Below, piece by piece: positions 13,201 to 24,115 of a stretch of DNA of 64,000 nt. This DNA comes from Ricinus communis. Taxonomy: Eukaryota; Streptophyta; Magnoliopsida; Malpighiales; Euphorbiaceae. Below the pieces are notes generated by a model, which had not been told where the DNA came from, did no database searches, and was given only the letters and a program-made list of their open reading frames with translations. A program made the position numbers and the translations under genes. The stretch lies in assembly GCF_019578655.1 (NCBI RefSeq), contig NC_063264.1, positions 25,691,688-25,755,687 on the forward strand, written 5' to 3'. The stretch's first letter is position 1. Each line of letters opens with the position of its first letter.

Positions 13201-16200
13201 TCATCTAAACAGAAAAATTATGCCTCAATTGGGTGCTTGTCAAAGCATAAAAAATTCCTAAGAACTATTTGAAAAATATGCCATCGTGTGAATAGATTTG
13301 TAGGTTGTCTAAGGTATAGAATTTTCAGTTTTTTGCATGTTTGCATATAAAATTACAGGAATGCTGGAATGGCCAGAAACACCTGCCATGGAAGGTGGAT
13401 AACATCATCATGATTGGATCTACTACCAGTACATAGTCAACTCATCCAAATTAGATTCTAATTGACAACATAATGAGATTGTTAATACTAAAAAAGAATC
13501 CGTGCCATCAAAATGGCAGCTCTCATTATTATCTAAGGACATACTTTCCAGAAACAGAAAATGAAGACAGGAGGTTAGTTGTAGGGGAATAAAACAAGCA
13601 GAAGTTACTGACAAGTTCAACTCCTAATAGATAGTAACTAGAAGCTGCTTTACGTGTTCAATACCACCTGAGAAATTTTGAGCTTAAAGGATGCACGCCC
13701 ATGTACTAATTTACTTGGTCTATTAACAGAAGCAAATTCAATGCCATCATAGCTTATCAAAAGAGGAGCTTCATCCTCGGATGTCTTCTCCACAGGTAGA
13801 CCATTGTCCGCATATAAAAGTGAAGCAACAACCTGTGAAAGCAAGTAATATAAAAATGTAACTACCAAAAAAGTGTGAAATCTAATAAATGAAACAAGTG
13901 AATTGCTCCATGGTAAAACCAGGGATGCATACCTCAATATCCTTGTCTATAGCCTGGCTGATTGCATTTGATAAAACAACATCTAAAGAAAAAATCCTGC
14001 GACAAGATGCCTGGGTGAACAGACAAGAATGTCATTATAATACTTAAAATGTATACCCATGTCCATCATGTGAGAAGCCATTTTAGTGCAGTAGCATAAA
14101 CATTAAAGACGAGGATGTAAGGAAGGCTAGCAAGAAAATTAAAGGCTTGAATCCTTTCAGACAGCAGCCTTCTGTGGATCAAGCCATTTTTTCTGTCTCT
14201 ATCTTCTGCTACCTTTCATTAGTCAACAAATTGTGTTGGTATTGCTGCCTATCTTGACCAGAAAAATTTGGTACATGACCCATACGAAAAGCTATATTCT
14301 CATAGTTCTCTTTCTCATCTTTCTAATTTTTAACCAAACAAAGAGACAACACAAGCTTTATAAATTCACCCTGATATTCTCCCCACTTGCCAAATGGAAT
14401 TATAAATAATTTCCCTCTCTATCAGTAAACATTGATTACAAATACATTAGTGCATTACATCCATAGAGTAATCCTTCTGCAATCATTAACCAGTAGAAAT
14501 AGGAACTAAGCATATTTTCCAAAGTAACATACTTTAGAATAATAATGTTACAGTGTCTTCTATTGCTGAGCAGCCTTATTTGTTATTGTGGCAATTACAT
14601 CTATGATGTGAAAATAAGAGAGAAATGGCCAAATTAATACTACTGATTACCAAATTAATAGTACTGACATACTCCATTTGGAGTGTTTAATATTTGCCCA
14701 CCTATCGCTCATCCCAAAAAATCTTTGGTCACTATATGCAACTCTGGTTAAGATTAAGCAAACACCACGAACCAACAATTTGGTTCAGGCTATCTCTACT
14801 AAATTAGACGCTAATATGCACTATACCAAACCTAAATAAAATTATAGAACTTTACCTTTCAAAGTGTAAAAGTTAATCCCTTGACATGATTCTAAAAAAC
14901 AAAATTAAAAACTCTAATGACTGACCTTGCCACCAACAATATTCCAAATGCCATCATTGCCTTCTTCAATCTCAGAGGTAGATGAGTGATCAATAGATAA
15001 TTGTAATGGTATATCCTGGCATTGAATCTATGAAGTTAGATTAATATACAGCCAAATAAAAACAATAATGGAGATTCAAGAATCAAGAAATAAAACTACT
15101 ATATACCTTAATATAATGATCACTGATAGAAAAATGCAAAGGCAACACTTCGGCATTGTAGACATAACCCTGCAAACCATGATCTCCAGCAGCACCAACC
15201 AATGTTATCTTCCTAGAGCCATCTGAAAGGGAATCTTTGTTTAATGAAGAAGAGAGAGGCAGCTCCCTTACAATTTCCCCATTAATATGCAGCCGCAAGA
15301 CATCAGTTAAAACCTGAATAAATGAGACAATTACTCAGCATTCAATAATCTTGAAAGAGAGTACAACATTATAAACAAAAGGCCACGATAAGAAAGTTAA
15401 AAGTTATGACAAATTTAGCCAGGATAATGGAGGAGCAACCTCCTTTTTAACAAACTTCTGGAACTACCAATTGCAAGACTTCCAAAACAAACCTCACATC
15501 CAACATGGATCCATATTTCCATTGGAATCTCATTCCCCATGACTACATGTTGAGCTTCTGTCAATGAGGCATAATTACAAGGATCAGGAGCTTCCTTTTG
15601 TAAGAGAGACAATGGTAAGAGCATCATTATCTTCTTTTCATTTAGAGCAAGAAAAGGAGAACTACTGGTGATATCTGAGTAAACCTGCAAAGCACAGACC
15701 ATTTAGTGCAGCTATTGATGTTGAAGGAAGGAAAAGAAATAGAACAAAATGAAAAGAAACATGCACATTGCATCATGACATTTGCATCAAAGGTTATTGG
15801 TGGTGAAATAGATAATAATCACCCATCTATTGAAGATCCACATAAAAAAAGCATACTGAGATAGATGTTGATAATTCCTTAGTTTTCCAACCAATAAACA
15901 AGACGATATTCTCTTAATCCAATATTCATTCATCAATAGCTTATAATTCAGCATTAAACAAGGAATACATGGGTCAGCTTTAACAAGAAGTGGGTTCAGG
16001 GAAAAAGTGATTACATTTAGGGACAAATGACTATTAAAAATGTCATAATAATAATATACTTGGAAATTCAGTTACAAGTATTCTTGCCAATGGATCATTG
16101 AATAACACGTAAAAAACATATTCAAAGTCCTTTCACCAGTAAACACTAAAAAGTTTTGCCATTTTCCATGACTTAGACCATACAAAAACACCCAAGCAAC

Positions 16201-16703
16201 AAGCTTTTCTGACATTTGAGTAACATAGACCCATCTTTATCAAAATAATGCATTGCAAATCAAAACAAAGAGTCCCTGCAATTAGTAACAATTAAGCCCA
16301 GGAGCTGAACTAAACTTGGAAATTGCAATTGGTTATTATATTACAGACATACATTTGTATCCCCGTATATAAGTGAGACAAAGTTAGTTTATTGATACAA
16401 CAATTGAAAGATAAAAAAGATAACAACTTTACCACAGATTTATTAGCAAAATCGCTCCAAGTGAAACGAAAACGAAAAAATATATTCTGGTTGAATTAGC
16501 AAAAACAGAATGACCAAAAAAGAATAACAAGGGCAAGGAGTATTAGAGACCTGATTAATAATTGAAGCGGGAAATGCAGTGTTGGAGTGAATGAGATAAA
16601 CCCAGAAACAGAAAGAGAGAGTTCCTCCTTGTAATTCAATTTCCATTCTAAAATCTTTAAGCAAAATGTAATCTTTAGTGTTGATCACATTATCATCACC
16701 CAT
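3383..16703 (-). CDS. Plant STAT-like SH2-domain protein, 12 exons
   Basis: Twelve phase-consistent exons: 16551-16703, 15493-15684, 15107-15313, 14926-15015 (or from 15027), 13933-14010, 13668-13832, 12410-12757, 10299-10582, 7453-7612, 5136-5485, 3536-3610, 3383-3401; about 706 residues. The start is the only in-frame ATG in exon 1 (MGDDNV). Residues about 10-185 look like a laminin-G/concanavalin fold (CFWVYL, WIHVGCEV, LRLHINGE, GLQGYVYNAEV). A charged low-complexity middle follows. Residues about 607-690 form an SH2 domain with GTFILRF, the phosphotyrosine-binding Arg at about 638. This is the architecture of the Arabidopsis SHA/SHB (STAT-type linker-SH2) family. In that family the role is presumed to be binding phosphotyrosine proteins, with the biological function poorly known. 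All introns are GT-AG except the last, which appears GC-AG. No premature stop was seen in any exon. The last two exons are the least certain. Confidence 0.88.
8646..10044. mobile_element. hAT-like non-autonomous element in intron 8
   Basis: Imperfect terminal inverted repeats, TAGAGATGGCAA at the left and its approximate complement (GCATCTCCA) at the right, resemble plant hAT termini. The flanking 8-mers (tttattga and attattta) match at 6 of 8 positions, which is compatible with a decayed 8-bp target duplication. Subterminal stretches rich in GACC/GACCCA phrases occur at both ends (about 8680-8930 and 9900-10030). No transposase is visible. It lies in the intron between exons 8 and 9 of the SH2 gene. 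Confidence 0.4.
10144..10210. repeat. Compound (CG)n(CA)n...(GT)21 microsatellite
   Basis: An alternating purine-pyrimidine run: CG repeats, then CA, a short ACGTATAT bridge, then about 21 uninterrupted GT units (10169-10210). It lies in the large intron after exon 8 of the SH2 gene, about 90 bp from that exon's donor site. Confidence 0.95.
10583..12409 (-). other. SH2 gene intron 7, non-coding
   Basis: Separates exons 7 and 8. Short ORFs inside it (for example 11807-12058 on plus) have no recognisable domain and no splice support. I see only unique AT-rich sequence. Confidence 0.6.
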
Positions 16704-17150
16704 AACTGTTATTATTAGTGGCTTCTTGATCACAAGCACTGCAATACCTTTAGAACCCCCCCTCTCACCAAAATCTCCTCTCTCTTTCAAAGAGACAAAC
16801 CCATTAAACTAAAAGCAGCAGACAGACACACTTCTTTCGTTCGCAAGTGACGTGACGGCTGTTTGTTATGTGAGCTAACGGTTGGTTCTGTCGTGTGTTC
16901 GGTTTTTAGGGAGGTAGCAATCAGGTACTTCGCAAGAAAGTTTAGGAAGTTAGAGCGTGGTGAGTAGGTTCTACGAAAAAACAAGTCAAATAAAGTGTGG
17001 TTGATCACTATTGACGTGGAAGAAAATGATTGGATGTTTATGTCTACAGGTCGTAGCCCAGCACAACAGACTATTTTTCCATGGATAAACGAGTCAAATA
17101 CTCCGAACTCGTAGCTTCTGCCAAAAAAATTCAAATTTCAACTACAATTT
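16704..17150 (-). promoter_or_regulatory. 5' flank / probable 5' UTR of SH2 gene
   Basis: Region upstream of the first ATG. It is clearly less AT-rich than the sequence beyond 17150. An open frame runs on from exon 1 to about 16790, but it begins with TTG and contains no ATG, so it is better taken as 5' UTR. No TATA box stands out, and the boundary of transcription is not visible. Confidence 0.4.
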
Positions 17151-17156
17151 CTATTT

Positions 17157-17212
17157 AATGGCTAAATATAAATCTAAATTTTTTTAATGGCTAAATATAA
17201 ATCTAAATTTTT
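17157..17212. repeat. Two tandem copies of a ~28-bp AT unit
   Basis: The unit beginning ATGGCTAAATATAAATC occurs twice in direct succession just beyond the 5' flank of the SH2 gene. The sequence from here to 17890 is AT-rich, with no recognisable gene or element. Confidence 0.75.
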
Positions 17213-17894
17213 TAAAAAAAAAATTCAATGTATTTATTATATTTTTATGTAAATTATTTGGAAAAAATAAAATTCGAGCAAAATTTAACTTTGAATATTA
17301 AAAATAAAACTTTTAAATTTTATATATTAAAAAAGTTTTTTTTATTTTATTATGAAAACTAAAACTAATAATTGTTGTCTCTATTTCACTATTATTATCA
17401 ATTTTACTAAAAAATCATCAGCATTGTTGCCATCAATTTTAAGTGAAATTTGGATCTATTTTAAACAAAAATTATAGAGTAAATTATTTTATTAGTACTA
17501 AATTTTTATCATTTATATCCAATCGGTACTAATTCTTTAATTTGTTTCCTTTTCGTCCCACACATACTATTCTTTTCTCAATTGATTGTATTTGATGGAG
17601 ACTTGTCTAAAGATGAATCTCCATGCAATTTAAGGACTCGTTAATACTTGACAATTCGTCTAAGACTATTAACATACTCAACAGGCAAACCACCATTCTA
17701 AACAGTCACAAATATTATTTCTAGAAAAATCGAAATCCATGTTCCTAATCTTGAGAATTAAGTAAAACATGAATATAGCTAGAACTTCTCCTATAAATAC
17801 TCAACTAAAATGCTAACAAAATATTAATATTAATACAGCTTTCAAGCACTATTTAAAAAGAATCACGTTGTTGTTACCTTACACTCTTGGTGGT

Positions 17895-19194
17895 TGATGT
17901 ATCTAAGTTAGTACTGGTAAGTGCATGAATCATTCTTATAATAGAGCGGTAAATTCATCTCGAGGTCGATCTCTTAATGAACTATGAGGCCACTTATTAT
18001 AAAGACTAATTATTAACACAAAATAATAAAAGTAAATCTAAATGCTCTAAACCAATATTTTGAGAGAATAATACTCATAAAGTAAAGTAGCCAAACAATA
18101 AACAAATATATAATGCAAATGCTTATGCTTTAAAACTCTATGATGAAAATAGTATTTAGTATAGCTAATTAATTATCAATCCTCTTATTTTAACTTAAGA
18201 TTGGATCTATGAATGAGATAGTGATGTTCCTTTTTCTTTAATTACTCAAGCTAGTAATGCAACTAAAGTTTCTTATACCAGCATAGATTGAAGTAAAGAT
18301 GATATTTCTAATACATTCAACTTAAATATTTTGATAACAATTATTATTATAAAATTAATATGATAGTCAACCAACAATAATAATAAAAAATAATAAAGAT
18401 ATAGAAGTAAAGAAATAACTTATTAAATAAAAAGATAACAAGGTTCATATTTAAGTAAAAAGGCTAAACAAAATACTTAAAAAAACTAGCCTAACATATT
18501 TAACCTAATCATGGTCATTAAATAGAAAGATATAAAAACAAGATAGAAAATTAAAGCTTCACCTAGATCTAGAATCTCTTCAAAAGATGAATGATCCTTA
18601 CTCTTCTTCTTGAAAATCTTTATAGATCTCGAAAGAATAACAAAACTAAAAACTAAAGTGTTTGGAGAATGAATCGCAGAGAAAGTTGCAGAAAGAGGAA
18701 TAGTGGACAGATGCAGACTATATGATTGTATATCTCGTTTCTAATACTTATCTAGTCTGTAAATATTCATTTTGCATAGTCCTTCTCTAAATATAAGACC
18801 TCTGAGAGTTATCTTCTAACAACTCTTCTTTATCCTAAATAAAATAAATAATTAATAATGGTCTATAATTACAAAAAGACTAATTAATTCCCATTTTAGG
18901 CCTTGTAATTTTCGGCTAGGCCTGTGGAAATAGCAGCTCATGCATCTTAATTTTAGGTCTTGATAGCAGTAGTCCTATTTAAGTCCATTTGTGATTATTT
19001 AGCTTCATATTTTTCCTCTTTGACTCATGTTACCTGAAATTGGACAATAAAGCTAAAGTAAGGTAAAAGCATATATTTCTCAAGATTATATATATAAAAC
19101 ATATTATTAAAGCACTAAAATATCTTAATATACATTAGATGTATATTAAGATATTTTAGTGCTTTATATATACACACATAACATAGACCTATCA
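17895..19194 (-). repeat. 3' LTR of the gypsy element
   Basis: About 1300 bp, in direct repeat with 21726-22664 plus 23770-24115. It carries a 27-bp perfect palindrome (19109-19165) where the other LTR has a single arm followed by a TAAA/TA microsatellite. Confidence 0.85.
19109..19165. repeat. Perfect inverted repeat, 27-bp arms, 3-bp loop
   Basis: Arm 19109-19135 is the exact reverse complement of 19139-19165, with TAG between. It lies near the outer end of the 3' LTR of the gypsy element. Confidence 0.97.
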
Positions 19195-20499
19195 AATACC
19201 CCACATTTAAACCTCTACTTGTCCTCAAGTAAATAGTAACTTAAGATTTAACTTTTGGAAAAATCACGAAGAATATTCATACTCAGCTTAAAGATATTAT
19301 TAAAAGAATCTTACTAATGCAAAAATCATGTCAATCCAAGAACAACTCGAGTCATCAAGATTTTCTTAAAAGTGTAAACTTAATTATGGTTAATCAAAGA
19401 CTCAAGTATCTAATTATTGACACATGTTTCACAACCAATAGCCTAACTTATCTTCAAAGGATACAACTATGATGCATAATCCAAATCATCATAAGCTTAT
19501 TCAAGAGGCAAAACCTTCATTTATAAACAAAAATCAATAAGTAGTTATATTTTTCAGCACTTGTTTTTAAAGCTCTTATTATTTTCTTATATCTTATGTA
19601 TTTAATTAACATAGCAACTCTGATTAATGTTTGTAAAATTTTTAAAATTTTAAATCTTTTACTCAACTTTTTATTTATTATTCTACATAAGAATTAATGA
19701 AAGAATGCTATTGTGTTAATTTTTTTGAACTCTTGAGTTAGTGTTTAAACATATATGTAAACTCATGAGTTTATTTGCACTTAAATGATCAAGTATCTAT
19801 TCTTTGCATATGGACATGATGAGTAGTTTGACAAGTTGAGTTGGATATAACTAGAAGTATATAATTTAGATTATTATTTCTTTATTATTAAATTCGCTTG
19901 CGTAAGTTTAGTGAGATATGATATGAGTAAGTTAAAGGTCTAAGTTAATCTAATCTACTCCGCTAATTTTAGTTGCTTATTAACTAAAAATCTTTATGAT
20001 CAATGTCGATGTTCGCGTCATACGACAGAGAAAATTATGGGTATACAAAGCATCTTAAGAGCAAAATTTTAGTTGCTCGCGTAAATTCTTATTTTTTTAT
20101 ATTTTTTTGAAATCTATTAAACACTTGTAATTAACTTTTATATATTTTAAGAGCAAAAAATTAATAAAAAAATATAAATTTTCACAAAAATAAAATTTTA
20201 AAAATTATAAGTACTTAAATAATTTTAAAAACTAACAAATTAAACTAAAAATTGAACTTTATTAAAAATTTAAAGAAACAAATATTTAAAACTAAAGAAA
20301 TCACTAAAACAAATAATAAAGAAACAACTTTATTAACTAAAAATTGAAGTCGTTCTTCCAAACTTTGCTTTTTTTGCTCATTATATTGAAAAGTTTGTTC
20401 TTGATCTTGAAAAAAAGGATTGGAGTTGCTTTAGAATTAAGATCATTAGTCTTGGAAATGAGATTGATTTAAGTTCCTTTATAATTATGATGGATTTTG

Positions 20500-21365
20500 G
20501 TCATTATTTCTCTAATAAAAATTTGAATGCCTTGTCCAACCCGGATTAACTTTGTTGGAATAAGGGTCATTCATAGGTTGTCTTGGTTAGTAAGAATCCA
20601 TTAAATTAGCTTGTTCATACATATTTACTGTTTAATTATTAAAATATAAATAAATATTAGCATCATGACCATAAATATCATATATACTACATACCTCATT
20701 GCTTGGTGTGTTTTTGATTGAAGCAAGTATCTTAACTTTAGCCAATTGCATGGTCATCTCACTACTAGCTACTACTTCATACACTCCTACTCCTTTTATC
20801 TCAAAGACGTCATACATCACATCAGTTGTCTTTTCTAACATAGTACTTCCAGCTGCAACCATATATTGATATTGTTGTGTCAATCTATCATAAAATGATT
20901 GGTTGGTCATTGGAAGTAGGTAACCATGGTGTGGGCAGAAGCGACTCCATGCTTCACGAAAAGATTCAATATTCTTTTGATAAAAATTAGAAATCTCAGC
21001 TCTTAATTCTTTGATTTTTTTATGTGTAAAATTTACTAGTAAACTTTTGGTAAACTTCGTCCCAAATTCTCAAAGAATTAGGAGGTAAGGTTACTAACCA
21101 AGCCTTTACTTTTTCTTTCAATGAATAAATGAACACCTCATCTCAATTGATCTTTATTTAATCTAGATAATGGAAAAGTATGAACTACAACATAAAATTC
21201 TCTAATGAAAGTTAATGCATTTTCACTAGGCATATCATAAAATGAATAAAGCATATTAAAATAAATGTTCTTAAGTTCAAAATTTATAAATACCTCATCT
21301 AAAACTATGCATGAAGTAATGTTACCAATTATAGGCCATACATAATCCTTCATGGCCATTAGCCT
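20500..21365 (-). pseudogene. gypsy gag remnant (Tat/Athila-like)
   Basis: On the minus strand, pieces carry RDYV-like and P-S/T-E-N-A motifs (MAMKDYVWPI near 21359; FELKNIYFNMLYSF; DMPSENALTFIREF), then a KAWL segment. These are followed by MTNQSFYDRLTQQYQYMVAA (20910-20850), matching the gag of Athila/Tat gypsy elements, where a similar ...F..GL.......D.AAGG block follows the capsid domain. Stops and frameshifts interrupt it, and no protease, RT or integrase follows before the 3' LTR. Confidence 0.7.
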
Positions 21366-22673
21366 TTTAGTTCATATTTCTCTTGGTGGGTTTACTATTA
21401 TCTCTATTTATATTTTTGATTCTTCCTCAACTTTTTCTTCAATTTTTTTTCTACTTTTTCAGACAACTCTTTACTTCTTGATTTTTTTTTTCTTAACAGA
21501 TGATCTCAAGTTGTATGGATTTTGAGTTAATGAATCATCAAATTTTATTTTTTGGCTAGGCATACAAAAAAATTGATCTAGAAACTTAAAAACTATGTTT
21601 AAAAATACAAATAAACATATAAATAAAATAAATCATAAAATAAATTAACAAACAAAAGATAGTTTTGACAATTAATCAATATAATAAAATTTGAACACAG
21701 TTCTCTGGTAACAACATTAAAAACTTGATTTGTCTAAATTAGTATTCGCAAGTGTACGAACTGTTCTTATAGTATAGCGGTAAATTCACCTCGAGATCAA
21801 TCTCTCAAAAAACTATGAGACTACTTATTATAAAAACTAATTATTAACACAAAACAATGAAAGTACATCTAAACACTCTAAACCAATATTTTGAGATAAT
21901 AATATTCATAAAGTAAAGTAACCAATAAATAAATATGCAATGCAAATGCTTATGATTCAAAACTATATGATAAAAATAGTATTTACTCTAGCCAATTACT
22001 TAGTAATCCCCTTGTTTTAACTTTAAGCTTAGATCTAATGAATGAGATGGTGATATTCATTTTTTTTTAATTACTCAAGCTAATGATGTAATTAAAATTT
22101 CTTATACCAACATAGATTGAAGTACATATAATATTTTTAATATATTCAACCTAAAAATTTTCATAACAATTATTATTATTAAATTAATATGATGGTCAAC
22201 CAATAATAATAATTAAGACTAATAAAGATATGAAGGTAAAGAAATTACCATTAAAAAAAAGATAATAAAGTTCATACATAAGTAAATACTTAAGAAAACT
22301 AGTATGATATATTTAACCCATTGATTATGGTAATTGACTAGAAAGATATAAAAACAAGATGGAAAATTAAAGCTCTCTCTAGATCTAAAATTTTTTCAAG
22401 GTAGGAAGATGATTGATCCTCACTTTTCTTCTTGGAAACCTCCTCAGATTCTGAAAGAATAACAAAACTAAAAATTAAAGTGTTTGGAAAAATGAAATGT
22501 AGAGAAAATTGCAAAGAGAGTAAAAATGGATAAATGCAAACTATATGGTTATATATCTAGTCTCCAATACTTATCTAGTTTGTAGAGATTCTTTTTATAG
22601 AGTCTTTTTTTCTAAATATAGAGCATCTAAAAGTTATCTTCTAACAACTCTTATTTATCCTAAATAAAATAAA

Positions 22674-23760
22674 GGAAAAACGATCCCAGATAACCCGATC
22701 TTTAACTATTTTCTCAAATCTACCTTCACCTTTAAAACGTATCAATTTGGTCCATCATGTCTGCGTCTTGTATCATTCCTACCCACCCGTGTTTTGGCGT
22801 GTGTCACTAATGACATGGCGTCCACACATTGCTCTAGTTTGTCTACGCGGTTGCTCTACTTTGTCTATGTGGCTGAGGACATAGAAGTGCCTCAAAACTC
22901 ACCGTTTCATCCCTATTACTTTCTCAAATTTTTCCCCAATTCTATCCCCAATTTTGATGGAGTTCGAGACGAGACTAGTGCCTCGCTCAATCCTTGGGCT
23001 ATTTGGACTCGAGCTTGGACTGCCGAAGAGAACAGACATGGCGATCTTCTCAACAAGTATCTTTACCTCATAGGAAGAGTAGACATGAAAATGATCGAAA
23101 AGACTGTTCAGTATCTCATTGGTTGTGGCATGATCGGTCATCTTATGTGTTTCTTGATGTTTTATCACCATTTTGATTCTTATTAAAAACTGACATTTAT
23201 TTTTTCATTCTGTCCATTTCTTCGTGAAGGATGCAAAATTTGAAAACAACCCATATCATGGATTCATATACACTTCATTTCAAGAAAGAGCAACATTCGT
23301 GTCCCATGGTAACACTGCGAGACTAGCTAAGGAGCAGGGAGACATGAAGCTAGCACAGATATGTGGAATGATTGCTGCTATGAGAAACGACATGAGACCG
23401 CATATGTTAAGATTGTGGAGAAGTTGTTCGAGATCGATCCGGATGCGACTGTGTTGGCTTTTGCTGAGATGATGAAGAAAAATTGCGAAAAAAATTGGAG
23501 AAAAAATTGGGGAAGTAATAGGGATGAAACGATGAGTTTTGAGGCACTTCTATGTCCTCAGCCACGTAGACAAAGCAGAGCAACCACGTAGACAAACTAG
23601 AGCAACATATGAACGCCATGTCATTAGTGGCACACGCCAAAACACGAGTGGGTAGGAATGATACAAGACTCAAACATAATGGACCAAATTGATATGTTTT
23701 AAAGGTGAGGGTAGATATGAGAAAATGATTAAAGATCAGAATATATGGGATCGTTTTCCC
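22674..23760. mobile_element. Pack-MULE with captured acyl-ACP desaturase fragment
   Basis: A 1087-bp insertion in the 5' LTR. The two ends are long inverted repeats of roughly 280 bp (about 22674-22955 and 23485-23760) that begin GGAAAAACGATCCCA on the left and GGGAAAACGATCCCA on the right strand. It is flanked by a perfect 9-bp direct duplication, TAAAATAAA (22665-22673 and 23761-23769), the size expected of Mutator-like elements. There is no transposase; the middle holds host-gene exons. The other LTR of the gypsy element lacks this DNA, so the insertion is younger than the gypsy element. Confidence 0.93.
22957..23482 (+). pseudogene. Acyl-[acyl-carrier-protein] desaturase fragment
   Basis: Two exon-like pieces of a plastid stearoyl-ACP desaturase-type gene (soluble di-iron enzyme that introduces a double bond into acyl-ACP). 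Piece 1 (22957-23132) reads GVRDETSAS...[18 protein letters not shown] and keeps one EENRHG iron-ligand motif. Piece 2 (about 23228-23480) has [26 protein letters not shown] and, after a frameshift, [16 protein letters not shown]. They are joined by a ~95-nt intron whose acceptor is intact and whose expected GT donor is altered. A single-base deletion near 23380 breaks the frame just before the second ligand motif (KRHE). The N-terminal and C-terminal thirds of the enzyme are missing, so it cannot encode an active desaturase. Confidence 0.9.
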
Positions 23761-24042
23761 TAAAATAAATAAACAATAATGATTACAAAAGACTAATTAA
23801 TCCCTATTTTGGACCTTGTAATTTTCGATCAGACCTGTGAAAATAGTAGTCCATGCATCAGCAGCAGTCCTATTTAAGTTCATTTGTGATTATTTAGCTA
23901 TACATTTTTCTTCTTTGGCTAATGTTATCGAAAATTGGAAAATAAAGTTGAAATGAGGTAAAATCATATATTTTCTATATATTATGTATATAAAACATAT
24001 TACTGAAGTACTAAAATACCCTAAATATAAATAAATAAATAA

Positions 24043-24101
<59 letters not shown>

Positions 24102-24115
24102 ATATGAACCTATCA

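Larger units (their letters stand above)
17895..24115 (-). mobile_element. Non-autonomous/decayed Ty3-gypsy element
   Basis: Two related ~1.3 kb direct repeats (17895-19194 and 21726-24115, the latter enlarged by an insertion) flank about 2.5 kb. Both LTRs read TGATAGG...TCA on the minus strand. A polypurine-like tract (GTTTAAATGTGGGG) precedes the 3' LTR. After the 5' LTR a PBS-like site (about 21691-21716, GTTACCAGAGAACTG) looks like a decayed tRNA-Asp site of the Tat/Athila lineages. Only gag remains inside; no pol is seen. The flanking pentamers (gtggt and gtgac) are an imperfect target duplication. Confidence 0.8.
21726..24115 (-). repeat. 5' LTR of the gypsy element, split by a Pack-MULE
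   Basis: Same repeat as 17895-19194, interrupted at 22674-23760. Removing the insertion and one copy of its 9-bp duplication leaves about 1300 bp, the length of the other LTR. A (TAAA)n/(TA)n microsatellite occupies about 24026-24094. Confidence 0.85.

Noticed and set aside
16704..16790. Extension of SH2 exon 1 to a start at 16790
   Set aside because: That open frame begins with TTG and has no ATG before 16703; plant translation would start at the ATG at 16703.
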